This document shows positions 11,560 through 24,031 of a DNA stretch of 64,000 nucleotides, one piece after another. Under the pieces are notes generated by a model. That model made no database searches, was not told the origin of the DNA, and saw only the letters and a program-made list of their open reading frames with translations. A program made the position numbers and the translations under genes. Each line of letters opens with the position of its first letter. Within the stretch, counting starts at the first letter, position 1. Origin of the DNA: Pyrenopolyporus hunteri (Eukaryota > Ascomycota > Sordariomycetes > Xylariales > Hypoxylaceae); NCBI GenBank assembly GCA_902806595.1, contig CADCXC010000038.1:2852001-2916000 (forward strand), in the 5' to 3' direction.

Positions 11560-14500
11560 ATGGCGGACCGACTTCTGGCAGCTAAGCAGGCTGCTGATAC
11601 GGACGCGTTGTCTCCCAGAGATGCAAACGCCCAACTCCCCCACCGGGTGGTAGAAGTCGCCAAGGCTAGAGCCCCGACCGCTTCCAAGGCTACCCAAAGG
11701 GAAAAGGAACTTCCTCCGCAACCCCCTCCTATCGTTTACGAACCCCCGAGTTTCGATCGAAAGGATGGAGCCCGGTACCAGGTCGGGAAATTGCTCGGAA
11801 AGGGTGGCTTCGCTGTGTGTTACGAAGGCTATCTGGCGGGGAGCAAGAGTAGAAGGAAGTATGCCTTGAAGATCGTGAGGAGTAAAATGCCGCCTAAGAT
11901 GGAGCAAAAGGTCAGTTGGCTTGCTGAAAGACCGCTGCCGGCTATCCTCGATGCTAACAGCTTACACAGTTTCAAACCGAGCTCCAAATCCATTCCAAGA
12001 TGAAGCACCAAAACATCGTCCAGTTTCTCAGAGCCTTCGCATTCGAGAACTGCACTTATCTCGTCTTGGAGCTGTGCCCCAACGGCTCCTTAATGGACAT
12101 GGTCAAGCGCAGAAAGGGATTAACTGAGCCTGAAGTGCGCTTTTACTCGGTGCAGATTGCCGGAGCTATCAAGTACATGCACGCCAAGGGTATCATTCAC
12201 CGAGACTTGAAGATGGGCAACATTTTCCTCGACAAGGACATGAACGCTAAGATTGGCGACTTTGGCCTGGCGGCCCTGCTTGTTACGGGCAAGGACATGC
12301 AGACAATTCGTCGAACTACGTTGTGTGGAACGCCGAATTACATTGCCCCAGAGATTTTGGAGAAGGGAAAGAAAGGCCATGACCATATGGTGGATATATG
12401 GAGTCTGGGCATCATCATGTGAGAATTATCTTTTATATGTCTACTGTCACTGAACTAACGGGATACTACCAGGTTTGCTATGCTCACCTCTAAGCCGCCT
12501 TTCCAGTCTTCGACGACGGATGAGATTTACCGCCGTGCTAAAAATCGAGATTACGAATGGCCTAAACCCGAGAATTCCAGCAAATATATCTCCCAGGAGG
12601 CGAAGGACGTTGTCGCTACTATGCTAGAAGAGGCCCATATGCGGCCCGATCCCGACACCATCGTCCAACACGATTTCTTCCTCTCGGGCTATATCCCAAC
12701 GTCAGCAGAAATGACGGTGAAGCTACGCGACTACCCACCGGACGGCGATCACTTCTATACTGTAGATCTGACGCCGCGTATGGCCTCTCAGAACCTGCGT
12801 AACTTGAAGGAGATGTGTAGAAACTGCGAAGTTGGACCGTGGAACGATACGCAGTCGGTATACAAGAGCACCTGGAGAGAGGTCGCGTTAGAAGAAAAGG
12901 CGGGACTGACCCCGATCATTCCGCTGGCCGAGGGCATTGTTTATAGACCTTACGAAGAGGTGAGCAGAGAACAGAACCTCATCCAAGTGCCACCTCGACA
13001 GGCTCCGCAGCCAACCATGAGGAAAGCCGATGAGAGCATGGGAACTCAAACAGGGACCAACGGCTTGATGAGAGCTCCACCCCAAAGTTTTGCTGCACAA
13101 CAACGGGCACAAAATCGACCAACAAAGCCACCCGTCATGGCACGCCCCCGTACGGTAGAGGAGATGTCTGCTCCTAGTGCTAGTAGCACTATACGATCTC
13201 GTTCTAGGCGAGAGCTTGCTCAAGAGTCTGTGGAGAGTAGCCTTGCGTCGAAGACGGCCGCATTATCTTTGACAACTACGATGCGGCGGACGGTATCAGC
13301 GGAGGTTTCGGCTCCCGCTCCCGCTCCCGCCCCTGCTCCTACTCCTGCTCCTGTTACGGAGGATAAGGCGCCCATCGAGAAGAAGCAGAATGAGCAAGCG
13401 ACGACATCCGGCGTAACGAGAGTAGCATCAAAACCTACCATAGAAGCCCCTACGGGAACCTTGTTCGGGCCTAAAGAACGCAAAATGGCAGTACCGGAAA
13501 CACAGCCTGATTTTGTGCTGGACCGACTCCGTCGCCTACAGAATGAGCTTGAGCGTGCTCTCAATTCCAGGTCAATGGCGATTATGGGCAAGGCGCCCAC
13601 ACCATCACCGCCACACATCGTCGTCAAGTGGGTAGACTATTCCAACAAGTTTGGCTTAGGTTATATCCTAAACGACGGGAGCGTGGGGTGCGTTCTTAAG
13701 AGCATACCTGGTAGTGCTAAGGGTGGTAAGACAGTTATGCTGCCACCTAGTTGCATCTTGGTTCGGGAGGCCGAACAACATTGCTCGCGACGACACGATC
13801 CCGGATACCCCGATCGAAACCAGATCGTCCCAATGACCCAGGCAGTACAGTTCTACGAGAACAACGGCGAGGCCGGTTTATCCACCGTGTTCGTCCACCC
13901 TTCGCAGTTTAGGATCAGCGTAGGCCCGGACGGAACGCCAGGGAAGATACCAATTGGCCGAGACATATTCGATTATCGAAAGCGGGAGCATCTTATTCTA
14001 TGGAAGAAGTTTGCTAATTATATGATGGCATACGGCCGAGACCAGGATGCCACGACGGATGATACGGGCCTCGTACAGGTTCCCACGTCCACCAAGCAGA
14101 CGATGCCCCCCACCGACGTAGTCACTTTCTATCAACGAATTGGGGATGTTGGCTGCTGGGTCTTCGCCGATGGCCATCTCCAGTTTAACTTCCCCGACCA
14201 TACCAAGATCGTCCTTGACGAGACAGGGACCTGGTGTCATTTCTGGCACCTCCCGCAGGAGGCAGCTGAGAAGCTAGCAACCACGGGTGAATTAGACGAG
14301 GCCGCACTCGATGAGCGAGCTGTCCTATCGTATCCGCTACAGACCCTCTTGAACTTCGCAACCAAGCCGGCTATCCGACCAACACGTAACGCTACGCGCA
14401 AGCGACCGGAAATAAACCCTATGTTGCAGGGAATTCCCGGGGCCAACGACTTCCGTCGAAAGATCGAGTTCATCAAGAACATTATTAAGGAGTGGGTTGT

Positions 14501-14705
14501 AAACGGCGGCTTAGGAAACAGTAAAATGGATCGTGAGCGCCGGCAGCAATGGACAGGTGCGCGAGAGACAGTTCACAGCGGACCTAGCAAGCACGTGTGG
14601 GTGACGATCGGAGCGCGCTGGGGCGATGAGAGATACTCGGCTCTTGTCGATCCCAAGAAGCCTGGAGAGCTGGGCAGTGAAGTCGAGTCAAAGGGGAGCT
14701 CGTAA
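11560..14705 (+). CDS. CDC5: Polo-like kinase (CDC5/PLK1 family)
   Basis: Exons 11560-11910, 11970-12418 and 12473-14705 give 1010 residues; introns are 59 and 54 nt. The start is the first ATG of the frame (MADRLLAAKQ). The Ser/Thr kinase domain spans about residues 70-330: GKGGFAVC loop, catalytic K104, HRDLKMGN with D196, DFG at 214-216, and activation loop RRTTLCGTPN with T234 at the position phosphorylated in PLK1. Two polo boxes follow. PB1 begins near 650 with VKWVDYSNKFGLGY, whose W653 matches PLK1 W414. PB2 near 816 has DHTK (H843, K845), matching the phosphopeptide-binding pincer. A low-complexity linker (about 400-620) holds an Ala-Pro run. Known role of the family: mitotic entry, spindle function, cytokinesis. 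Yeast Cdc5 is about 705 residues, so the linker and N-terminus are expanded here. Confidence 0.96.
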
Positions 14706-16743
14706 TTCCTCCTTGCCCGGGTACTTACATATGTGCTCATGAGACGTTGAATGGCTGGATCCAAGATGTAGGTTCCAACGGTTACGTTGCTTTCCAGGCG
14801 TCATGAATTATGACAAGGCGAGGCGTTGCGTTAATCCATAATTTCCAACTGGGGGTCTGAGGTCCATTGCATGGCGTTATTGTGTGTTAGGGTAATATAA
14901 TTCATTCCATCCAACTTGAGCTTGAATATAGCTATGTTGTATTGTAGTACTTGTCTCTATGTCGTCTTCAATGTCTTGTTAAGTGGACCGAGTTTATATG
15001 ATAATAATCTACTAGCCCAGTGAACGTGGTATCTGACTCCTAGGTCGCCCGGTTCAAGTAAACTCCACTGACGGGAATACCGTAAGGTCTCCTAGGTACC
15101 TACAACAGATACCCAAGCTAGGCATAACTTTCTTTAGCTACGCACATGTATCTCCTGAAGCAGGGACCGCATGGCCGCTATGGCGTGTGGGCTACACCTG
15201 AGCATGTAATGGGATAAGTTTGGCGGTTGTGCCTAGGTAAGTAGGTAGTCAGCGTGTGAGCATCTTTGCGTATCGTGGGATTGATTATCTGTGTCACTCG
15301 TAGCACGATAGGGCTGATATAAAGTTAAGTCCGTCAACTTAACCTCCTATATCATTCCTTATGCACCCTGGGCCGTTGTTGAATTTACATACATGTAAGT
15401 ACCTGCCTACCTACATAGGTACATAAGAATGTATCCCTTTGTGCCGGAACTAACTTCCTTGTCTTGTGGAATATTGGTGTATGTTCTATAGGTAGGCGGG
15501 TAGGTATATTTACATCCATGTTCACGGGAACATCTATTACCGGCTCCGAGATACCGTCGAAAGCATTTCTGGGTGTTCAGTGCTTTGGTATACCTGTAGG
15601 ACGGCGTTGAAGTACCTCTGTAGAGATTCAGGGAGTTTAAACTCTAGCCTATAGTAACCCCTATTATGAGACGAAGGCATTTACCCTATTTATCCTGATT
15701 CATCTTTGAAGACCCCTAGTGTCTCAAGGCGGGCGGGATGAAATAATAAACCAGGAAGGCCCATAGCTCTTTAAGTTTAGTACTAGCTGTGTCGATCCGA
15801 GTTGAATGTCGGCTAGGATACGGACGGGACGGTCTATTTCACCAAGGAAATGAATTGGGAGTAAGTGCCGTAAATCTCAGCTTCCCGCCCACGCTGCGTC
15901 AGCAACGTGTCGAATATCATTAATAGGTTTCATCTTGATATATACAGCAGCACCATTGACACCATCCCCTATTGGCAAATGCGAAGGAATGTTGCGAGTT
16001 GCGGGTTGCGGGTTGCGGGAAAAGCGTCCGCACGCAAAACTCGGTTGAGGACATGTGAACTTTCGAGCCAAAGCCAGCTGGTCCCTCCCAACCACCATCA
16101 TTGTTTTTGAGAAAAAATTAGTTTGTCCGAAGCCGCCTTCTTCGTCCGTTTTGAGTCGTCTCATCTCATCTTGATTAACGGCACATACGCGGTGCGATGG
16201 AAAATGTCGAGGAAAAAAAAAAACGAGAATTAAACGCCTGGTGTGATGCGAGTAGGGGAATGAATGGAAAATACCTCGGGCTGGCTATCCACGTTGTGCC
16301 CACCTCGGCAGCTCTCTCATCGCCTTGCCCTGTGTCACGTATGCAAATGCAATGATTTTGGTTATGCCGGACGGAATGCGGTGAGTCCGGTAACCCATGA
16401 CCCTTTTTTACAAAAGACGGGGAATCCTTCGGTCTAGGACAAAAAGGAAAAAAGAAGTAGTAAGAAAAGCAAAAAAGACTGTGGCTTTCCTGTCTCTCGC
16501 GATTGTGATGCGACAGGTCTCCCTGTGTGTTGCTTCAAAAGTGGCCTCCTCACAGGACTCAAAAGGCCGCCCAAATAGAGACACCGGAACATAGGGTATT
16601 CTAGAAAGAAAAGGGCGCACCGCTTGGCAAGTACTCTGAACGGTTTCCAACATATACGTATCTCGTAGTCAAGGGGGTAAAACTTGGCCCTCGAAATTCT
16701 CCAAATCTTCCTCGTGGTAGCGAGCTCCATCGCATAGAACGTA
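14706..16743. other. Intergenic region between convergent genes
   Basis: 2.0 kb between the 3' ends of the Polo kinase and SKT5-like genes. It holds small TAGGTACC-type repeats near 15091-15102 and 15397-15423, and four copies of a 7-mer GTTGCGG at 15991-16018. No gene is supported. Confidence 0.5.
15991..16018. repeat. Four tandem 7-mers (GTTGCGR)
   Basis: Units GTTGCGA, GTTGCGG, GTTGCGG and GTTGCGG in tandem, in non-coding DNA. Confidence 0.8.
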
Positions 16744-19111
16744 TTACATTACAACGCAGTCCTTGTCATCTTTTGGCGGATTTTTTCTCATCTTCGCATT
16801 ACGTGGCGGGGCGACGTCCATTGGCGTCCCGCCGCCGCCGCCGCTCACGGCAGCTCGAATGGCAGCGAGCCTCTGCTTAGCGCGCTCGTCACCTGCGTCA
16901 GCTGCTTTGACATACCAAACGTTGGCTTCTAAGATATCGCGGCGGCATCCGATACCCATTTCGGTAAAGTAACCGACTGCATATTGAGCCTTCACATAGC
17001 CTGTTTGGTAGCTTGGTTAGCAGGGTACGGTATCATCGGGAACCAACTCGAAACTTACCAAGATCCGCTGACCGACGGGCCCATTCGTAAGCTTCCTCCT
17101 CATCTTTTTCTAAGACGGGATCAGCTCCGACCATGTACCATGCGCATAAGCCCATCATTGCTGCCGCATGACCGCGTTCTGCCGCGCCAGTGTAGAAATG
17201 GACGCTCAAGGCCGGATCTCGCGGGCAATTCAATTTGCCGTGCTCGTATGCGTCCCCCATGCGGTAACTTGCTTCGGCGTGTCCAAGCTCGGCGGCTTGA
17301 GTGAATAGTTCGGCGGCGTAGCTCTCATCTTTGAAAATATCGTCGCCGTAGCCGGTCTCGTATAAGGTACCGAGATGATATGGGGCGGCGTTGTACATGG
17401 CGTCCGCAGCCTCGGTGGCACGTTTCAGCCATTTTACCCCTTCTCTGTACCGGTTCTCGCCCAGGTCTCCCGAGAGGCAGGCTTTTCCGAGTCTCGTCAT
17501 GGCACCTGGGTGATTCTTAGATGCTGCTGTCCTTAGAAACTGGACTGCTTTGGCTGGATCTTTTCTACATCCCCATCCAAATTCGTAGCACAAACCGGCG
17601 CGATAAGCAGACTCGGCATGGCCGTGCTTCGCAGCCAAAACGAAGAGGGGGAAGGCTGCATTGTAGTCCTCCTTGCCCTTGTTGAATAGGCCCGACGCAA
17701 AGCCGTCGGCTAGGTAATACTGCGCGAAGGGATAACCGCCATTGGCCAACCTTGTTAATATGCTTTTCGCTTCCCGAACCAACTCAGCTGGAGAGGATTC
17801 CGGACCCTCTTTATTCGGACTCTCCTTCGGACTGCCCTTTCTCCGCGACGGTTCATCAAAGTTTAGGCCCTGCTCTTGTGCGGTGGATATTAAAAACACG
17901 GCAAAGGAATATTGGATAGAAAAGTCATTCGTCTTCTTCACATTCTGCCTGTACATCTCAAGCGTCTTCTGAGCGCTTAGTAAAGAGGCGTTACTTCCGA
18001 CATTGTTGCGCAGGTAAGAATTATCGAAGGTTATGGGAGCCGGGGCTTGCTGAGGGTATGGCACATTGAGCAGTTCCGCGTAGGAAACCGGCCTGGTTTC
18101 GGGCGACTTGCGAGAATGCACGGAGGGAGTGCGTGGATGGTTGCCGCCGAAACCCGGAGACCGGCCGCGCGGCCCTAATTCGGAATTCCCTGAGTAGGCC
18201 GATTGTGGCCGGGGCATAGAACTTCTTCTCATGAAAGAGTTAGGGGTCAGGTGACGGTTTATGGCCATGCCTGGCTCTGCAAGATCGGACTTGGAGGAAT
18301 TTCTCGAGTCGAGAGGTACACTCGAGACCCGCGGGAGAAAAGGTTGGTGGTGATATTGTAGTTGAGGAACCGATTGACCATCTTGTATCGAGCCCTCAGT
18401 AAAAGAATCTTCTTGGGATGCCTCGTCTGGTATGACCCGACTCTCGCATGCTTCATTCAGACCTCCAGACACTGAACTGACGCTCGTCTCTGCGGAGGAG
18501 TCGACCGACGTCGGCTGTTGCGTGCTCGCCGTTGTATCCGACTCGCGACTATGTCGGTTCGGGTCGTCGCTGCGAGAACTATCGCTGAAGCTGTGGCCGT
18601 CTGGTTCCGGTGCAGTCGATGTGTCCGCATAGCCTGCTTCTGTTTGGGCCTGGGTCGGACTTAAGAGCTTCTCTTGGCCTGATCTATAAGGAAGGTCGCT
18701 AGAGAATGTTTGCTTGGATGTTAGAGTCCTCGGCTGATCGTAGGCGTTATTGCGGGATAGTGGCGCATCCGAAGATGCCGGGGCGCCTCGCTCGTCGCCG
18801 ACCGTGGGTGCTGGGTAAGACATTCGCTGTGCGGCTTGGTAGCTCTCTTCGATACTTGCATTTGACGGCCGCGCCCAGTTCTCAGGTTGAAAATTCACCC
18901 TCACCGGAGAGACGGGTAACTCTTGGATTGCCGGCGACTCGATCATCGATGCTCTCGGGAGGGAATTTGCGGCGAAGCTCTCCTGCGAATCCGTACGCTC
19001 ATGTTGGCTAAGGGGTAGCTTCGGCACGGGCAAAGGTTTCCGGTGGATGGACCTGGTGGGAGAGGTAGCCGCGGGCGGAGGAGGCGTTGGAGAACTCGTA
19101 ACGGTAGCCAT
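16744..19111 (-). CDS. Chitin synthase activator, SKT5/CHS4 family, Sel1 repeats and CAAX box
   Basis: Two exons on the minus strand, 19111-17059 and 17000-16744, separated by a 58-nt intron (GTAAGT...CAG), give 769 residues. Residues 1-370 are Ser/Pro-rich and disordered. A run of Sel1-type helical repeats fills about 430-745, with hallmark segments such as AYRAGLCYEFGWGCRKDP and AEASYRMGDAYEHG. The protein ends in CVVM, a farnesylation-type CAAX box, as in yeast Skt5/Chs4. Known role: prenylated activator that binds and activates class IV chitin synthase (Chs3) at the plasma membrane. A class IV enzyme is the next gene, divergently transcribed at 24032. Paralogues of this family exist in fungi, so the exact orthologue (CHS4/SHC1/CSR) is not settled. 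Confidence 0.92.
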
Positions 19112-19859
19112 TGCAAGTGAGGATCGGCTGCCGCAATGGCCGACGAGGAGGGAAGGGAGCGAGCGCAGGTAGTCCTTAGAATTGTAGCCTAGGCCCGAGC
19201 ATTGATTCGTGGCGGGCTCGTCGTTCCTATTGCGATTTTACTGGCACCATCACACATTCGTGGACCCCTGGGAACCGGTGCTCTGGCTGCTGTTCCACAG
19301 ATATAACTCTAATAACAACCCAATCGCAGGTAATGGACGAAGGCCGGGGGGATGCCGGCTGGGGAACGACGGGGAACAGGGCTCGGAGTTTTGGACAAGG
19401 TCGGAACAAATTGGTCGTTGCAAAATGTACTGTATCTATGGGCGCGCGGGGTATCTCAGACAATAAGTCTAATGGATGATGCAAATTCTAGACAAGCAAG
19501 CAGTAGGGGACAAGGGGAAAGGAAAAGAAGAAGGAAAAAGAGTTCTGGAGGGAATTGTTGTAAGACTGGGAAGCTGAGGCTACAGCCGCTGGTAGGTGTT
19601 GTGCGATGTTGGAAAAACGACGGTGACCAAGAAAAACGAAGGGACTGGACGTTGCAGGTTGACGAAACAAAGCGAACAACCTAAATTCGATGGTCGGTCG
19701 GAGGTAGGCAGTAGAGAGAGTTTAGGGGGGGGATGGCTAACCTAGCCGGGGGGTACCTTTGCACAATAGGTACAATACATCCTTATAATTAAGCAGGTAC
19801 TTCCTATAGGTACCTACTACCTGTATGTATCGCTTCCCGTACTTCGTATACCTCGAATC

Positions 19860-19903
19860 TTTTTTTCCCTTCCCTTCCCTTTCCTTTCCTTTTCTCTTCC
19901 CAG
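19860..19903. repeat. Pyrimidine tract
   Basis: An almost pure C/T run (T, CCCTT, CCTTT units). Such tracts are common in fungal promoters. It lies about 750 bp upstream of the SKT5-like start on the opposite strand. Confidence 0.6.
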
Positions 19904-20438
19904 GTATTTCTCATTTTGCGAACGGGTTGGGTACCTTGCTCCATGAGCCCTGAATATTCTCCACCCTAAATACGGGTCTTCGTCCGTACTTTTCTTTTTT
20001 TTTCCCTACTATACCAATCGGCGAATGTAGTACGCAAAGAGCGAAATTGGTCGTACCCGGCATTCTAATAGGATATCTAAATCCTCCCAGCGGTATAAGT
20101 AGGTAGGTGTACATACGTATACGGTCCCCTCCCCGCCTTTCTCAGGTTAAAACACATGTGGTTCCTTTCAGGAGATTGTACCAATTTGTCTATTTATATG
20201 TATAGGTTATGTGCGAAGGATCGAGAGTTCTGCTGGCAAGGCCCCGTAGGGAATGTAACCACGGCGATTGATCCAATCATCGGACTACCAGCAGCTCACA
20301 ATTGGCGTACGATACACACAACTTGCCTACTACTCGCCTGCCTACTGCCTACCACCTACCACCTAGGTGCGCATTATGCCGGCTTCTTCTGTTAAACCTC
20401 AGCTGTCCCTGAGATCGCCGCAGTGCGCGACGCCCTGT

Positions 20439-20499
20439 GTACCTACCTACATGTAATACATACTCATGCATACCTACATGTAGGTAGGTAGGTAGGTAC
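20439..20499. repeat. Inverted TAGGTA / TACCTA repeat
   Basis: TACCTACCTACATG at the left is answered by CATGTAGGTAGGTAGGTA at the right, giving an imperfect inverted repeat with a short spacer. Confidence 0.7.
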
Positions 20500-23440
20500 T
20501 ATACTCGCATTGCTACGGGCTTCTTAATTATTTTCTCCACTATGGCTGGATGCCATGACAGAGCTACCATATGAAGCAGCCCGGTCCTGTCAGCATGGAC
20601 CCTTTATCGACTATTACATATGAAGATCGATGACGAATACTGGGAAGGGTCGCCTACATGGACCAGGCCAGAAAATGAGTGGACGCGAGGATGTACTGTT
20701 TACATAGATCAAAAATGCCTCTCTCGTAAAGCTGAGGCTGACAGCAACACCGCTACCACCACCCACATCGTGAATACGAATTTGGGCGCACAATGGGCAA
20801 AAACGGAGCCACTCGCCCCCGAGAGCCTACATGTGCAGTACAGCTTTGCGGCGCTATTTACCGGTGCGCGTTAGTTTCGCTCTTTATACCTAGATACGTA
20901 CGTGTAAGGCTGCTTACCCTAGGTAATGTACCTATCTTCTTGCCTACTACATCCGCTACATCCACCACGTCCCCTACCCAACCTGCCTGCCAACCTACAT
21001 ACATACCTACATACGTCTCTTGTTGTGACATACATACCTAACCTGGCTGTACGTATGTACTATACAGTGCATACATATGTGTAATACGTGATACACGAAA
21101 GCGGTAAGGAAGCTTCAAGAGCTTCTTTCGCGTTCCCGGTCTCGGCAACACGGCTAGGGCTATGCAATACGGCATTGTTGTACAATACAAAGCCTCCTGC
21201 TGTGCTGCTGTCCTACATGTACTGTCGCCGGGCGCTACATATATCCTTATCCTTATTATCCTTACCTAAAGTAGCCTGTCTAACCGCCGGAATTTTTTTA
21301 TTATTACTCACCTCCTGTCAATCATAGGGGATATGCCAAGCGGATTTTCAGCTTTGGACTGTCACTAACGTAGGCGACCTGTTAAGTGCACTTAATAGCG
21401 CTCGAAGGCGGCAGAAGAACAACAACCGGTCTCTGTCGCCAACCTCAAATCGTATGGTGTCATTACGTTTCTGAGCCTTGGCAGCGACACCAGGCCACCA
21501 GACCCTTTTTTCCCCCAGCCATTTTGTTTCATTTGCTTTTCAGCTTGCTGGGAACGAATTTGCCCAACGGAGGCCGATAGAACTCATCGCCCGGGCTCTT
21601 CGGAACTTAACAGGGAGGGCTTATTCGCTCTCGGGTCGTTTCTTCGTCTCACGAAACAAACCGTCATATCCAGCCCACGTGCTGAAATTTCCATGAATCC
21701 ACTCGAGTACATTACCTACATGATGGTACGACGGCCACGAGCAGTCACGTGTTTCTGTTGTCATTGCCTTCAAATCTTTAATTCGCTTACTATGTGTGTA
21801 TGTCTATCCATATCTTACCTACCCGGATGATACCTACTATAGTACCTATGTATATGTGCTACATGCCCCATGTATGGTATATAGATGTAGGCACATATGT
21901 ACCTATATAGGTAGGTGGTGGGCAGAATTATATAAGTACCTACTCGAGTATTTTTTGAGGCTCCCATTAGCTGCGGCCCAAGACAACCTTTGCGCTTGAC
22001 CGTTGGTCTGATCTAGATGACCTTTGTCGCATTCCGCAGAGATTAGATCTAGATCATCTTCAAACTTGTCTGATCTCTGTCGGATCTTTTTTCTTAAATA
22101 TTTATTTAGGGCGGGGTGTCTTGAATCATTGAACCTAGCTATGATTCGAACTCTTTTATTTTTATTCTTGATGGGATGAGACTATACCTACATGTACCTG
22201 AATATGCAAAAGTGGTACGTACTGTACACCTGAATGAGTTTTAGCCATTCATCTGGCAAAAGATTTGGCAGGTCACATTCTTCGATACACTTAGGTATGC
22301 ACATAGTCCCAACCGCCATACTCGCCTTCCCTCACCTTAGGTAAGCTAGGTAGGTATCTTAGCCCAGCCGTATTGCTTTGCTTATATACTCCAATTTTCA
22401 CAAATCATACCTAGATGTATCTACTTCATCTAAAACTCCCCATAATCAGGAGTTTATCAAATCAAGGTAGGGGTATTGCGCTTTTTCAGTAAAATGCACA
22501 TTGACACGCTGTTCAATTTAAACCTGCTGCTGCTTGTAAAATACTCAGACTTATTAATACCAGGGAATCCTACCTAGAGTCCTTTTCCCCTTGCTAGGGC
22601 GCGGTAGTGCACACAAAGGGTTGCAGTTGTCAAGCCTGTCGATGTTCGTATTCCAATTGCACAATTCCATTTATGGGCGGGTCTAGGATTATTACACCAT
22701 GTATTATCGAGTCTTGGTCGGCTGGCCACGAACACGAGCTGGGCAACCACCTGCATCTTCGGTACTTTTACCGGCTGTACATATGCATACGATGTGAGCG
22801 GCTAAGGTACTTGGTTCCCGGGTAATGCGAGGTTGTGACGTAGGAGATATACACCACGGTATCCCGCTCTGGAATGGACTGTAAAGCCACACTGTACAAT
22901 GCAGCCCCCTTTCCTGATTCCTCGTCGTGGCTAGCAGCACGGGTTCTGTTCTTTTCATCACCATTTCTCTTCAATCCACCGCTGGTCCGCCCTGATCGAC
23001 TTAATTGTCTTCAAGGCCTCTAAGTCGCTTTGGAGGCTCTTATTACCCTCGCTACCATCAGGGCTTCAAACTTTACCCTCTTTTTTATTACATTCGCTTT
23101 ATACATAAGTCATCCGCTGTACTCTCGCTGAAAACCCCGAATAGCGCGACATTCTCCCTTTCTGTATTGGGTTCTTAATTGATGCGATCGGCCTTTTCCA
23201 ACTTTCCAAGCGTAGGTGGTTAAGGGAGAGAGTTGGATTGGTAACTAAGCCTTTTTTTCCATGGTGGGCGCGCCAAGTGTTACCCATTGATACCCGCTAG
23301 TCCGTAATCCTGCAAATGCTTACGGCGTCCCCCTCTTAACGATATCCATCTTTGTGGTCATGTTTACCTTGTTGAAGCGCTTCTGAGAAGGAAAAACCGT
23401 CGTTAGATTGTGTCGGATTCTAAAGAGGAAGTTTTGCGCC

Positions 23441-23462
23441 AAAAGAAAAGAAAAGAAAAGAA
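23441..23462. repeat. AAAAG tandem repeat
   Basis: Four AAAAG units form a pure purine tract about 570 bp upstream of the chitin synthase ATG. Confidence 0.8.
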
Positions 23463-24031
23463 GGTCGGCATCACGGACATTCCATTTATGTGCCTGCGCC
23501 CCTTTTTGCTTTTAATTAGCACTACTGCACCCGCTGGCTTTAAGGTTTTAGGTGGTCGCTGCTGAAGCAGGGATCTTCCCTAGACCAAAGCAGCCCAAAC
23601 TTGGACACCACCTTTCAGTGGTCAGTTGCCTACCATCAGTTGCCTACTGCAACAAATCAGTGAGTGCCTTACCTCCATACCACCCGAGGGAAAACAACAT
23701 TTGCGGACCTCTCCATTCATCACTCTCCCCGGCAACGCAGCACTGTTCTTCTTCTCCATACCCGTACACAGGAACGTTTGCAGATCTTTTCTTACCATGC
23801 CTCGTCATTAGTAGATTATAGACTCCCGCTGTTGTCGAGCCAATCCAATTGAATTCACGTTTCGCCAAGGCGAAAGGCGAACACGGATCGGCTAGCAACA
23901 CGTCCGCCCCGTCCGCCCCGTCCGTGTTGTCGCTATTCAAACTCTCGCCTTGACTCGCGACAACTATCGTATATAGTCGCTTTACGTTCGCGCTTTGCGT
24001 CTTTTATAATTCATAACTCCCCTAAGCAACA

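Larger units (their letters stand above)
19112..24031. promoter_or_regulatory. Long divergent intergenic region between SKT5-like and chitin synthase genes
   Basis: 4.9 kb without a supported gene. The SKT5 side has a long C/T tract on the plus strand (19860-19903). Several TAGGTACC-type repeats follow (19750-19825, 20439-20499, 22345-22357), and an AAAAG run lies at 23441-23462 near the chitin synthase side. ORFs such as 20620-20874 have no recognisable features. The region is large enough to hold long leaders, UTR introns or an unseen non-coding transcript. Confidence 0.45.
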
